Made by a program: the position numbers and the translations under genes
Notes under the pieces: generated by a model
What the model was told of the DNA's origin: nothing
Seen by the model: the letters and a program-made list of their open reading frames with translations, nothing else
The model's database searches: none
Part shown: piece after piece, positions 54,321 through 63,502 of the stretch
How the letters are laid out: every line of letters begins with the position of its first letter
Numbering within the stretch: position 1 is the stretch's first letter
Source: Flavobacterium soyangense
Lineage (GTDB): Bacteria > Bacteroidota > Bacteroidia > Flavobacteriales > Flavobacteriaceae
DNA: 64,000 nucleotides
Assembly (NCBI RefSeq): GCF_015277675.1
Contig: NZ_JADHEC010000005.1
Span: forward strand, 61,584 to 125,583
Reading direction: 5' to 3'

Positions 54321-55439
54321 TTAATTATTTAGCATTACTGGCATTACCAGCATAGTTACAGTTTCGCCTTCCTCTAATCCATCAACAGGAGTCAGGATTC
54401 CGGCTCTGTTAGGCAATGACATTTCAAGCATAATCATATCCGATTGTAAGTTGGTCAACATTTCGGTAAGGAAACGGGAATTGTACCCAATTTGCATATC
54501 GTCACCTTGATAATCACAAGTCAATCGTTCTTCGGCTTTGTTGGAGTAATCAATATCTTCAGCTGATATATTCAATTCTGCACCAGCTATTTTCAAACGA
54601 ATTTGGTGAGTAGTTTTGTTGGAGAAAATCGCAACACGACGAACAGAACTCAAGAACTGGGAACGGTCAATCATTAACTTGTTTGGATTTTCTTTAGGAA
54701 TTACCGCTTCATAGTTTGGATATTTTCCGTCAATCAAGCGACACATCAAAATGTAATTGTCGAAAGAAAAAGTCGCATTCGAATCGTTGTATTCAATCTT
54801 AACTTCCGCATCCGAAGCACCAAGAATGTTTTTCAAAATAGTCAAAGGTTTCTTTGGCATTATGAAATCGGCAACTTGCGAAGCCGTTACATCAGTTCGT
54901 GCATATTTCACTAATTTGTGAGCGTCAGTGGCTACAAAAGTCAATCCTTGTGGAGAAAATTGGAAGAAAACCCCAGACATAACCGGACGTAAATCATCGT
55001 TTCCTGCAGCAAATATTGTTTTGCTTATGGCTGTTGCCAAAACATCGGCAGGAACTAAAGTTACTGAAGGCTCGTCCAAGTTCACAGATTTTGGAAACTC
55101 TTCTCCAGGAGCATAAGCCAAAGCATATTTTCCAGAGTTTGAACTAATTTCTATAGTGCTGTTTTCTTCTACAGTGAAAGTTAACGGTTGTTCCGGAAAG
55201 GTTTTAAGAATTTCCAAAAGCAATTTTGCAGGAACAGCAACGCTTCCTATGCTTGTAGAATCGATGTCTAAAGTGGCTGACATTGTAGTTTCTAAATCAG
55301 ATGCAGAAACGGTCAAGGCTTTGTGGTCTAATTCAAATAAGAAATTATCTAAAATAGGCAAAGTATTACTACTGTTGATAACGTTGCCTAAAACTTGTAG
55401 TTGTTTTAATAAGTAAGAACTCGATACTATAAATTTCAT
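54321..55439 (-). CDS. dnaN: DNA polymerase III beta subunit (sliding clamp)
   Basis: A 372-aa protein with the three-domain clamp fold. The start MKFIVSSSYLLKQLQVLGNV and VINSSNTLPILDNFLFEL, the middle DDLRPVMSGVFFQF and FVATDAHKLVKY, and the end MPVMLNN are all characteristic. It encircles DNA and tethers DNA polymerase III. It is a single gene here, not next to dnaA. Length is normal and the frame intact. This is core genome and marks the end of the mobile region. Confidence 0.97.
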   Translation of the reverse strand: MKFIVSSSYLLKQLQVLGNVINSSNTLPILDNFLFELDHKALTVSASDLETTMSATLDIDSTSIGSVAVPAKLLLEILKTFPEQPLTFTVEENSTIEISSNSGKYALAYAPGEEFPKSVNLDEPSVTLVPADVLATAISKTIFAAGNDDLRPVMSGVFFQFSPQGLTFVATDAHKLVKYARTDVTASQVADFIMPKKPLTILKNILGASDAEVKIEYNDSNATFSFDNYILMCRLIDGKYPNYEAVIPKENPNKLMIDRSQFLSSVRRVAIFSNKTTHQIRLKIAGAELNISAEDIDYSNKAEERLTCDYQGDDMQIGYNSRFLTEMLTNLQSDMIMLEMSLPNRAGILTPVDGLEEGETVTMLVMPVMLNN

Positions 55440-55629
55440 ATGAAGATTATATTTGTTTTTTATCGGAATATGGTATCGCCATATAGCATAATGATTAGCT
55501 TTTTGAAATATGGCGATTTCATCTGTTTTGTTTTATTTTTTGTATTTACTTTGTCATTATATTCAAAATACAATACGGTCTACAAATATATCGTAAACTA
55601 TCTTAAGAATAAAACTTTTTTTATTAACA

Positions 55630-57315
55630 TTACTTTGCGTATTTTCTTTTTCTAAGGAAGGTAAAAACAAGACCAAAAAGTGCTAAAATAAAGATTGGAA
55701 GTCCGATAGTTAGGATTTGTGTGTAAGTGTAATTTTCATAAACTTTTTCTTTATCCAATAAAGGTAAATCGAGATCCTTGCTTCGAATGTTAATAAGTCC
55801 ATTGTCATCGAGTAAATAATTGACGCAATTCATCAGGAAATCCTTGTTGTCATATAAGTTTCCGGAACGTTGGTCGTATCCCAATTCAACGGGTTGAAAG
55901 TTTTTATCCAATTGGTTTCTAATCAAATCTCCGTCCGAAATCACAATCATTTTATTTTCCTTTCCTTTGGCTTCAAATGTTTTTTGGTCAAAAGGCAATA
56001 CTCGATTTTCAAACGCCGAATGAAACGAACCTTCCAGTAAAACCGAAAGCGGAATATTACCTTTATTTAAATAATCGCTTGGCGAAGTTTCTTCGGCAAC
56101 ACTATTCAAATTGATTTCGACCGGAGAACCTATTTTCTTCGAATATTGGGATGATTGCAACAGCACGGTTTTCTTGATTCCGTTCTTTAAAGTATCAATG
56201 GGATTGGCAAAATCAAACTTAATTCCGCCCAGATTTTTCACGATGGGATGCTTGCTGATTGGATATACCTGAGGGGCAAATTTCCAATTGAATTCCTGAA
56301 ATTGGGCAGAACTTCCAGGATCTCCAGTCGCTAATTTTATTGGACTTCCTTGTTCATCCTTAACCAAATCAGGATTAATTCGAAACCCATATTTGAAGAA
56401 CATATCATTCAAATTCAAATCTCTCGGAAAAGCTAAAGTAGCACCCGAATCATTGTATAAACTGTCCATTTCCATATTCACTTGGTCAACTAGCCACAAA
56501 GTTTTTCCACCATTGGTGATAAATTGATCCAAAACTTGTTTCTCGGAATCCGTGAACGTTTCTGTTGGTTTTGCAATAATTGCCAAGTCGTATTTTTGCA
56601 AAGCTTCCAAACTTCCCATTGGGTTTCGTGCCACCGAATCCAAAGTAAAAGGCCCAATGTGGTAACTTTCCCGAACCTGTATTAAGAATTTGGCAATCTG
56701 AACGTCCTGAAGTTCACCATTTCCTTTGATTACGGCTATTTTCTTCTGCTTTTCTTTCGTGATTTTGTTGATGGCATCGGCAATGGAATATTCCAGATGC
56801 TGCACCGAGCCAATTACTTTTTGGGTTGTAGAAGCGCCCATTATATTTTTCAATAATGGAATATTGACTTCTTTGTTATTGTAAACCGCAATTGCCCAAG
56901 GAAAAACGATTGCCTGTGATTGTTTTCCTTTGTCGTCAACGGTGATGTTTATTGGCGTAAGCCCTTTTCGATACAACTCCTTGATGTTGTCCATACTTTC
57001 GTCTTTGTTTCCCAAAGGATCAACAAATTCGAAAACAATATTTTTGTTATAGGCTTGAAATTCTTCCAATAAATCTCGGGTTTCGCTTTGCAATCGCTTG
57101 AACTCAGAAGGTAAATCACCTTGTAAATAGATTTTTACATATAACGGACTTTGCACTTGCTTGATGATATTCAATGAAGCGGTCGAAAGCGTGTATCTTT
57201 TGTCCTTGGTTAAATCAAAACGATGGAAAAACCCGTTGCTTAATACGTTCAAAAACAGTACAAACGTAATAATACCCAGTAAAGATTTCAAGTTGTTTTT
57301 ATTGGAAGTCGTCAT
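55630..57315 (-). CDS. gldG: Gliding-motility ABC transporter auxiliary protein GldG
   Basis: A 561-aa protein with one N-terminal membrane anchor (LLGIITFVLFLNVLSNGFF) and one C-terminal anchor (ILTIGLPIFILALFGLVFTF). Between them is a large extracytoplasmic domain typical of GldG (RYTLSTASLNIIKQVQSPLYV near the start, GNGELQDVQIAKFLIQVRES, LWLVDQVNMEMDSLYN). With GldA and GldF it forms an ABC transporter required for gliding in Flavobacterium. The start overlaps the gldF stop by one base, so the two are translationally coupled. Confidence 0.95.
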   Translation of the reverse strand: MTTSNKNNLKSLLGIITFVLFLNVLSNGFFHRFDLTKDKRYTLSTASLNIIKQVQSPLYVKIYLQGDLPSEFKRLQSETRDLLEEFQAYNKNIVFEFVDPLGNKDESMDNIKELYRKGLTPINITVDDKGKQSQAIVFPWAIAVYNNKEVNIPLLKNIMGASTTQKVIGSVQHLEYSIADAINKITKEKQKKIAVIKGNGELQDVQIAKFLIQVRESYHIGPFTLDSVARNPMGSLEALQKYDLAIIAKPTETFTDSEKQVLDQFITNGGKTLWLVDQVNMEMDSLYNDSGATLAFPRDLNLNDMFFKYGFRINPDLVKDEQGSPIKLATGDPGSSAQFQEFNWKFAPQVYPISKHPIVKNLGGIKFDFANPIDTLKNGIKKTVLLQSSQYSKKIGSPVEINLNSVAEETSPSDYLNKGNIPLSVLLEGSFHSAFENRVLPFDQKTFEAKGKENKMIVISDGDLIRNQLDKNFQPVELGYDQRSGNLYDNKDFLMNCVNYLLDDNGLINIRSKDLDLPLLDKEKVYENYTYTQILTIGLPIFILALFGLVFTFLRKRKYAK

Positions 57316-58040
57316 TACGATTTAATGGATTTTAGATTATAAACTGTAAACGAAAGAAACAAGAAGGTGATGCTCACAAAATAGATGATGTCCCGAGTGT
57401 CAATCACGCCTCGCCCCATACTTTTGAAATGATCCTGCATTCCAAAAGCTAAAATTAAACCTTGAAAACTAGGAATAATCGTTGCCACACTTTCGAATCC
57501 AAAGTAAAAAAAGAAACATAAAAACACAGCTACAATAAAAGCAACAATTTGATTTTCGGATAGAGTAGAAGTATAGATTCCAATCGCGGAATACCCTGCA
57601 ATCAGAAATAGTAATCCAAAATAGGATCCCATTGTACTGCCCATATCTATGTTTCCTTCAGGCGAACCTAAACCAGAAATTACCCAAACATAAATGAATG
57701 TCGGGATAATTGCCATAACGATTAACAACATCGAACCCAGAAATTTTCCGTTGACGATTTGCCAAATACTCAAGGGTTTTGTCAATAATAATTCCAATGT
57801 TCCCTGCTTTTTTTCATCCGAAAAACTGCGCATGGTAACGGCAGGAATCAAGAAAATCAGAATCCACGGAGCCAAAGTAAAAAACGGACTCAAATCAGCA
57901 AAACCGCTGTTCAAAATATTATATTCTCCTTCGAAAACCCAAAGGAATAAGCCATTCCCAATCAGGAAAACGGCAATGACCAAATAACCAATTGGCGAAC
58001 CAAAAAAGGATTTTATTTCTCTAAATACTATTGATTTCAT
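57315..58040 (-). CDS. gldF: Gliding-motility ABC transporter permease GldF
   Basis: A 241-aa inner-membrane permease with six hydrophobic segments. It starts MKSIVFREIKSFFGSPIGYL and contains VTMRSFSDEKKQGTLELLLT, a motif shared by ABC-2-type permeases. It works with GldG (next gene) and the ATPase GldA, encoded elsewhere. It is upstream of gldG on the minus strand. Dispersed repeats lie right behind its start region. Confidence 0.95.
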   Translation of the reverse strand: MKSIVFREIKSFFGSPIGYLVIAVFLIGNGLFLWVFEGEYNILNSGFADLSPFFTLAPWILIFLIPAVTMRSFSDEKKQGTLELLLTKPLSIWQIVNGKFLGSMLLIVMAIIPTFIYVWVISGLGSPEGNIDMGSTMGSYFGLLFLIAGYSAIGIYTSTLSENQIVAFIVAVFLCFFFYFGFESVATIIPSFQGLILAFGMQDHFKSMGRGVIDTRDIIYFVSITFLFLSFTVYNLKSIKS

Positions 58041-58042
58041 AC

Positions 58043-58157
58043 TGTCATTGCGAGGAACGAAGCAATCTCATTCCAGTTATTAATTGTTTTTTTTTGCCAC
58101 TAAGACGCTAAGTCGCAAAGTTTTTTATTTTGTCACATCGAGCGCAGTCGAGATGCT
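58043..58157. repeat. Cluster of dispersed intergenic repeats
   Basis: Three short modules occur together: GTCATTGCGAGGAACGAAGC (58,043 on), GCCACTAAGACGCTAAGTCG (about 58,096) and GTCACATCGAGCGCAGTCGA (about 58,132). They resemble repeat families scattered through Flavobacterium intergenic regions. The first is related to 18,277-18,306. Confidence 0.65.
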
Positions 58158-58164
58158 TTTAAAT

Positions 58165-58461
58165 TTATTCCAAACTCATTAATTTATCAACGCTCCAAGC
58201 TTCGGGTTTGTCATTGAATAATTGCTTTGTAAATGTCCAAACTTCGCTAAAAAGTTCCGATTTTCTATAATTTTCCAAGTCTTCTTCTGCTTCCCAATAA
58301 CTGTAGGTAAAGAAAATACATTTGTTGGTTTTGTCCTGATACAATTCCAATAAACGGTTTCCTTTAGCATTTCGTATTTTGTCTTTTATTATTTCGAAAT
58401 TCTCCAAAAAAGCAGGAATATTTTCTTCGGCGAAGGACATTTTTACTATTCGTATGAACAT
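58165..58461 (-). CDS. Antibiotic-biosynthesis-monooxygenase-type small protein
   Basis: A 98-aa ABM-domain protein (dimeric alpha-beta barrel). MFIRIVKMSFAEENIPAFLE at the start, LLELYQDKTNKCIFFTYSYW and ENYRKSELF in the middle fit the putative quinol monooxygenase group. It starts 3 bp after the end of the SAM hydroxide adenosyltransferase gene, suggesting co-transcription. The substrate is unknown. Confidence 0.85.
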   Translation of the reverse strand: MFIRIVKMSFAEENIPAFLENFEIIKDKIRNAKGNRLLELYQDKTNKCIFFTYSYWEAEEDLENYRKSELFSEVWTFTKQLFNDKPEAWSVDKLMSLE

Positions 58462-58464
58462 TGT

Positions 58465-59292
58465 TTAAACAAATTTTATCGTTATATTATCCCTATAATT
58501 CAATCCCAACAAGCTATTTGCAGAACCAACTTTCGACGGATTACTTCTAAAAATGGCAATTTCCAGAAAACCGGCTTCATTGAAAATGGCTAATTTTTCG
58601 CCTTCATAATATTTAATTGGATATTTATCGGAACTCGCAATTGCGGAATAATTGGGCAAAATGGTTTTGATATTTTTGGTTCTCAAGACAATTTCGTACG
58701 GTCTTCCTTTGGCAATTTCCAGAAATTGTTTTTTCGAAATATTGGTCACCACATTCCCAAAATGATCAATATAAATCACATATCCTTTTATCGAACTCCC
58801 GTCATTGGCGGCAACAGCCTGTAAATCGGTGACTTGTTTCATGGCTTTTATTTCTTTGCCAATAACGTTCAGCAAACCACCTTTGGCTATATGACAAGCG
58901 ACTTTAACGAAAACATCCAAATCGGTGGCGTCACTCGGTAAACGATCGTGAATATTGATGGTAACTATTTTTTGAGGAACAATTTTTTGCGAAAGCATAC
59001 TCAAAATCCCATTATCGGCGGCAATAAAATAATGATCGTTCCATTGCATCACAATATGTTGGTTTTCTTTGTTGGATTCCATATCTACACCAATGAGATG
59101 CACGGTGCCTTTTGGAAAACTGGAATACGAAGCTCCAATAATGTAACTGGCTTCAACTGTGTTGAATGCGTCAATATGATGCGATATATCAATAATCGAG
59201 GCTTCGGGATATTCCGATAAAATTTTCCCTTTCAATGCACCAACAAAGTGGTCTTTCAAGCCGTAATCGGTGGTAAGGGTAATTATTGACAT
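58465..59292 (-). CDS. SAM hydroxide adenosyltransferase (DUF62 family)
   Basis: A 275-aa enzyme of the family that uses water to split S-adenosylmethionine into adenosine and methionine and is related to fluorinases and chlorinases. The signature N-terminus TLTTDYGLKDHFVGALKGKI, the following IIDISHHIDAFN, and FIAADNGILSML are all present. The second domain contains GYVIYIDHFGNVVTNIS. It is cytoplasmic, and the first gene of a pair with the ABM protein. The halogenase-specific insert is not apparent. Confidence 0.9.
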   Translation of the reverse strand: MSIITLTTDYGLKDHFVGALKGKILSEYPEASIIDISHHIDAFNTVEASYIIGASYSSFPKGTVHLIGVDMESNKENQHIVMQWNDHYFIAADNGILSMLSQKIVPQKIVTINIHDRLPSDATDLDVFVKVACHIAKGGLLNVIGKEIKAMKQVTDLQAVAANDGSSIKGYVIYIDHFGNVVTNISKKQFLEIAKGRPYEIVLRTKNIKTILPNYSAIASSDKYPIKYYEGEKLAIFNEAGFLEIAIFRSNPSKVGSANSLLGLNYRDNITIKFV

Positions 59293-59335
59293 AAAATTGT
59301 TTATAAATAAAAAGGAAACTAAACTTAAAACTTAT

Positions 59336-59343
59336 TAAATTTG
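59336..59343 (+). promoter_or_regulatory. TAnnTTTG box for phoH
   Basis: TAAATTTG is an exact match to the -7 consensus, about 55 bp before the phoH start; no clear -33 element. Confidence 0.45.
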
Positions 59344-59398
59344 AGAAATGCAAAGCTAATAATTATCAGCGATTAATTAATAATTTAAACTATTCCAT

Positions 59399-60349
59399 TT
59401 GAACGAAAGAATCATCGAGCTCATAGACATCGCTCCAAAAGATTTTTGGGGCGCTCAAGACACTCATCTTGAAATGATTAAAAAGTACTATCCCAAATTG
59501 AAAATTGTAGCCCGAGGAACCACCCTGAAGGCTTTTGGCGAAAAAGAAGTCTTAGATGAATTTGAAAATCGTTTCAACCGGTTGATGCTTCATTTTACCC
59601 GTTATAACAACATTGATAATAATGTTATAGAACGCGTAATTCAAAGTACGGCACAGGAAGATGCTAAATCTTTTGGTCACGACAAAATATTGGTACACGG
59701 CGTGGGTGGGAAAATCATCAAAGCCATGACGCCAAACCAACAATTGTTGGTTGATATGATGAACACTAACGATATGGTTTTTGCCGTAGGGCCAGCAGGA
59801 ACAGGGAAAACCTACACCGGTGTTGCTATGGCGGTAAAAGCTTTGAAAGAAAAACAAGTCAAACGGATTATTTTAACTCGACCAGCGGTTGAAGCAGGGG
59901 AAAATCTCGGGTTTCTTCCGGGTGATATGAAGGAAAAACTAGATCCGTATATGCAACCTTTGTATGATGCTTTGCGTGATATGTTGCCTAATGAAAAATT
60001 AGAAGATTATATTTTAAAGGGAATTATTCAGATTGCACCTTTGGCATTTATGCGTGGGAGAACCTTAGACAATGCCTTTGTAATCCTTGACGAAGCCCAG
60101 AACACGACACATTCCCAAATGAAAATGTTCCTGACTCGTATGGGGAAAAGCGCCAAGTTCATGATTACTGGCGATCCAGGACAAGTCGATTTACCTCGAA
60201 GAACAATTTCCGGATTAAAAGAAGCAATTTTAGTTTTGAAAGATGTTGAAGGAATTGGGATTGTTTACCTTGACGACAAGGATATTGTTCGCCACAGATT
60301 AGTCAAAAAAGTAATAGATGCCTACAAACAGATTGAAAATAACGATTAG
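59399..60349 (+). CDS. phoH: PhoH-family ATPase with TTG start
   Basis: A 316-aa PhoH-like P-loop ATPase. An N-terminal small alpha/beta domain (LKIVARGTTLKAFGEKEVLD) precedes the ATPase with Walker A GPAGTGKTYTG and Walker B FVILDEAQNTT, then TGDPGQVDLPRR. The start codon used here is TTG (59,399-59,401), giving the conserved NERIIELIDIAPKDF start; there is no in-frame ATG early enough. PhoH proteins are proposed RNA helicases or ribosome-associated factors. The gene stands alone in a forward cluster leading to purC. Confidence 0.92.
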   Translation: MNERIIELIDIAPKDFWGAQDTHLEMIKKYYPKLKIVARGTTLKAFGEKEVLDEFENRFNRLMLHFTRYNNIDNNVIERVIQSTAQEDAKSFGHDKILVHGVGGKIIKAMTPNQQLLVDMMNTNDMVFAVGPAGTGKTYTGVAMAVKALKEKQVKRIILTRPAVEAGENLGFLPGDMKEKLDPYMQPLYDALRDMLPNEKLEDYILKGIIQIAPLAFMRGRTLDNAFVILDEAQNTTHSQMKMFLTRMGKSAKFMITGDPGQVDLPRRTISGLKEAILVLKDVEGIGIVYLDDKDIVRHRLVKKVIDAYKQIENND

Positions 60350-60407
60350 ATTTTTGGAAATTACAAACAACTTCAGTGCATTTAAGTATTTATGGAAATT
60401 GATATTA

Positions 60408-60443
60408 AATACTATTCGACCCCAGATGAGGCCGAATAGTATT
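60408..60443. promoter_or_regulatory. Hairpin between phoH and HAD gene
   Basis: AATACTATTCG (60,408-60,418) and CGAATAGTATT (60,433-60,443) form an 11-bp perfect stem. There is only a weak T tract, so a terminator or a processed RNA element are both possible. Confidence 0.55.
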
Positions 60444-60528
60444 CTTTATCGAAATGCTTTGGAGTTTTTCCTTTGCTAATCTCTTCAGAATAGAATAAAT
60501 TTGCCTTTCTTAAAATGGAGATTAAAAT

Positions 60529-61341
60529 ATGAGTAAAAAAGAAAAGATTAAAGTAATAATAAGTGATTTAGACGGAACATTACTCAACAATGAACACCAA
60601 ATTTCCCCATTTACCAAAGCTATTTTTCAACAACTTCACAGCGAGAATTATTTGATAATTGTCGCTACTGGCCGTCATCATCTCGATGCATTGCCTATTG
60701 TGGAAGACTTGGGGTGTCCAGTTTATTTGGTTACATCAAACGGTGCCCGGATTCATTCACCTGAAAAAGAACTACTTTATTCATTTGATATAAAAAGTGA
60801 TGATATAAAATCAGTTTTGGATTTAGACATCAGTCCAGAGTTTACAACCGTATTGTTCAAAGAGAAAGTTTGGCAATCCAATAAAGTAAATAAAAAGCTG
60901 AACAGTTTTCAAACGGTAATGAATTATCCTAATGAAATTGTTGACTTTGCTGCAATGGAAGATTTAAGTGCCATCAAATTATTTTTCACTCATAATGACC
61001 ATCAAAAATTGGTTGAATTAAAGGATAGAATTCTGGTTGACCATTCAGAAGATTTTCATTATGCTTTTAGTCTCCCGTTTTGTTTGGAATTTATGGACAA
61101 ATCTGTCGATAAGAGCGTTGCAATTTTGAAAATTTTGGAAAAAGAGAACTTCACTTTTGAGCAGACGATTGCTTTTGGAGACGGTTTCAATGATGAAAAA
61201 ATGTTGATTTCCTCCGGGAAAGCTTTGATTATGGAAAATGCTGTCGAAAGTTTGAAAAGTAAACTTCCCCATTTAGAAGTAATTACTTCCAATGAAAATG
61301 ATGGTGTAGCAAAATATTTAACGAAAATATTATTGTCATAA
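60529..61341 (+). CDS. HAD-IIB (Cof-type) phosphatase
   Basis: A 270-aa sugar-phosphatase-like hydrolase. Motif I is ISDLDGTLLNNE with the nucleophile Asp, motif II falls in IIVATGRHH, and motif IV is AFGDGFNDEKML. The cap is type IIB. These enzymes dephosphorylate sugar phosphates or nucleotides such as FMN or pyridoxal phosphate. The gene lies between phoH and purC on the same strand, but about 180 bp and a hairpin separate it from phoH. Confidence 0.9.
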   Translation: MSKKEKIKVIISDLDGTLLNNEHQISPFTKAIFQQLHSENYLIIVATGRHHLDALPIVEDLGCPVYLVTSNGARIHSPEKELLYSFDIKSDDIKSVLDLDISPEFTTVLFKEKVWQSNKVNKKLNSFQTVMNYPNEIVDFAAMEDLSAIKLFFTHNDHQKLVELKDRILVDHSEDFHYAFSLPFCLEFMDKSVDKSVAILKILEKENFTFEQTIAFGDGFNDEKMLISSGKALIMENAVESLKSKLPHLEVITSNENDGVAKYLTKILLS

Positions 61342-61399
61342 TTCACTTTGAAATATAAAATCAAAACAGAATTAGTGTTTATTACCTTGAAAATATCCC

Positions 61400-61407
61400 T
61401 AAATTTG
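61400..61407 (+). promoter_or_regulatory. TAnnTTTG box for purC
   Basis: TAAATTTG matches the -7 consensus with GTTT about 19 bp upstream; it lies 35 bp before the purC start. Confidence 0.5.
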
Positions 61408-61441
61408 CATTCATAAAACAACACATGAACTCACTACAACG

Positions 61442-62392
61442 ATGAACACAATAACAACTACGAATTTCCATTTTCCCAACCAAAAATCAGTTTACCGAGG
61501 CAAAGTAAGGGAAGTTTACAATATCAACGATGAACTTTTGGTTATGGTTGCCACCGATAGGCTTTCGGCTTTTGATGTGGTTTTACCAAAGGGAATTCCA
61601 TATAAAGGTCAAATCCTAAACCAAATTGCCACCAAATTTATGGAACTGACCGAAGATATTGTTCCAAATTGGTTAATCGCAACACCAGATCCAAACGTAG
61701 CTGTTGGTCATTTATGCACGCCTTTTAAGGTCGAAATGGTAATCCGTGGTTATGTTTCAGGTCACGCCGCTCGCGAATATGCTCTTGGTAAAAGAACTAT
61801 TTGCGGAGTGACGATGCCAGAAGGACTGAAAGAAAATGATAAATTTCCAGTGCCAATAATTACCCCAACAACAAAAGCAGATAACGGTTCACACGATGAA
61901 GATATTTCGCGTGAGGATATTTTATCGAAAGGAATTGTTGCCGAAGAAGATTATTTGGTTTTAGAAAAATACACCAGAGCCTTATTTCAAAGAGGAACAG
62001 AAATAGCCGCCAGTCGCGGTTTGATTTTGGTAGACACTAAGTATGAATTTGGTAAAACCAAAGAAGGAAAAATTGTTCTTATAGACGAAATTCACACACC
62101 GGATTCCTCTCGTTATTTCTATTCCGAAGGGTATCAAGAAAGACAAGATAGGGGAGAAGAGCAAAAACAATTGTCGAAAGAGTTTGTGCGTCGCTGGTTA
62201 ATCGAAAATGGTTTTCAAGGACAGGAAGGTCAACAAATTCCTGATATGACCGACGAATATATCGAAACCGTTTCGGAGAGATACATCGAATTATATGAAA
62301 ATATTCTAGGAGAAAAGTTTGTAAAAGCTGATGTTTCTAACATTTATGACCGAATTGAAAAGAATGTTTTGGCCTATTTAGAAAAAAAGTAA
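61442..62392 (+). CDS. purC: SAICAR synthetase
   Basis: A 316-aa purine biosynthesis enzyme (phosphoribosylaminoimidazole-succinocarboxamide synthase). It shows [49 protein letters not shown] and [20 protein letters not shown] with the C-terminal [11 protein letters not shown]. It couples CAIR to aspartate using ATP. The length fits the family's longer type. A strong terminator follows at 62,417. Confidence 0.97.
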   Translation: MNTITTTNFHFPNQKSVYRGKVREVYNINDELLVMVATDRLSAFDVVLPKGIPYKGQILNQIATKFMELTEDIVPNWLIATPDPNVAVGHLCTPFKVEMVIRGYVSGHAAREYALGKRTICGVTMPEGLKENDKFPVPIITPTTKADNGSHDEDISREDILSKGIVAEEDYLVLEKYTRALFQRGTEIAASRGLILVDTKYEFGKTKEGKIVLIDEIHTPDSSRYFYSEGYQERQDRGEEQKQLSKEFVRRWLIENGFQGQEGQQIPDMTDEYIETVSERYIELYENILGEKFVKADVSNIYDRIEKNVLAYLEKK

Positions 62393-62416
62393 AAAATTAC
62401 ACTAAAATAGTGTATT

Positions 62417-62455
62417 AACCGTAATTCATAATTTGAATTACGGTTTTTTGTTTTA
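62417..62455 (+). terminator. Rho-independent terminator after purC
   Basis: AACCGTAATTC and GAATTACGGTT (11-bp stem, 7-nt loop) are followed by six T. Confidence 0.9.
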
Positions 62456-62658
62456 AAACACATATAATCAGAAGTTTACATAATGATTGTTTTTTTTTTC
62501 ATTCCTTTTTTTCTTTCCTAAACATTTTAAAATGTTAAAATATTGTTAATTTTAAGTACTATGCAAAACAAGATACTGTCTTTTAGATATATATTTGCAT
62601 AGGATATTATTATATACTTTTAAAGAACATAAAAAAATAACTTTTAAAAATAATTATT

Positions 62659-63393
62659 ATGAAACACTTAATCATTTATTCAGGAATTGCTTTAGTTGTA
62701 TTTGCAAATGTTGCCTATACATCATTAGATATTAAAAGCGGAATTGGAGCTTCGCAAGCAGCAAAAAAAGAAGTTGTAGCAAGCAAAGATTTTAAAACTA
62801 TAGTATCAGAAGAAAATATTTTAAGTCAAAAACAAGTTACAACGATAAAGGTATCAACAAAGTTAAAATCACAAACGCTTTTTTTAAGAAATTTCACAAG
62901 CTTAAAAGCTAATGATTTTAACAATGGTGAAGAACCAATCGAAGGTGTTACAATAAACAAAATTATTAAAACTGCCGATGAACTTATCGCCGAAGATAAT
63001 TTAATTACTGAAAACAACGTTTCAAACGAGATACAAGATTTAGACTTCGACATTATAAATGGTAATTCGATAGTTTTTGAAGTTATTGAAAGTGCGAATC
63101 CAAACAAAATTAAAAAAACAGCTGATGAACTTATTGCCGAAGAAAATTTAATTACTGAAAACAACGTTTCAAACGAGACACAAGATTTAGACTTTGACAT
63201 TATAAATGGTAATTCAATAGTTTTTGAAGTCATTGAAATTGTGAGTCCAAACAAAATTGAAAAAACAGCTGATGAACTTATAGCTGAAGACAATTTAATC
63301 ACGGAGAATAAAATTTCTAATGTAACCCAAGCTTTGGATTTTGAAATAATAAATAAAAAATTAATCTTTGTTACTGAAAATGATATGAACTAA
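62659..63393 (+). CDS. Exported protein with three tandem 49-aa repeats
   Basis: A 244-aa protein. The hydrophobic N-terminus (KHLIIYSGIALVVFANVAYT) is a signal peptide or anchor. From residue ~105 there are three tandem units of 49 aa beginning TADELIAEDNLITENN, with VSNEIQDLDFDIINGNSIVF in the middle; the third is truncated. The protein is strongly acidic and beta/helix-alternating. I do not recognise the family. It probably sits in the periplasm or at the surface. The gene stands alone behind the purC terminator and ends with its own terminator. Confidence 0.7.
   Translation: MKHLIIYSGIALVVFANVAYTSLDIKSGIGASQAAKKEVVASKDFKTIVSEENILSQKQVTTIKVSTKLKSQTLFLRNFTSLKANDFNNGEEPIEGVTINKIIKTADELIAEDNLITENNVSNEIQDLDFDIINGNSIVFEVIESANPNKIKKTADELIAEENLITENNVSNETQDLDFDIINGNSIVFEVIEIVSPNKIEKTADELIAEDNLITENKISNVTQALDFEIINKKLIFVTENDMN
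62971..63360 (+). repeat. 147-bp tandem coding repeats
   Basis: Units begin at 62,971, 63,118 and 63,265 (exactly 147 bp apart). The first two are very similar at the DNA level; the third is shorter and more diverged. Confidence 0.85.
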
Positions 63394-63450
63394 AATTTTA
63401 ACAATAAAGACATTGCGAATAGGGAGAGTAAAGAAAGACTTTACCAATAA

Positions 63451-63485
63451 AAAAGCACCATTATGGATATAATGATGCTTTTTTT
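63451..63485 (+). terminator. Rho-independent terminator
   Basis: AAAAGCA...TGCTTTT with an inner CATTAT/ATAATG stem is followed by a T run. Confidence 0.8.
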
Positions 63486-63502
63486 ATGTTTAGTAAATAC
63501 AT

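Noticed and set aside
62826..63302. 158-aa minus-strand ORF opposite the tandem-repeat gene
   Set aside because: Mirror frame of the repeats; the plus strand has a signal peptide and good gene context.
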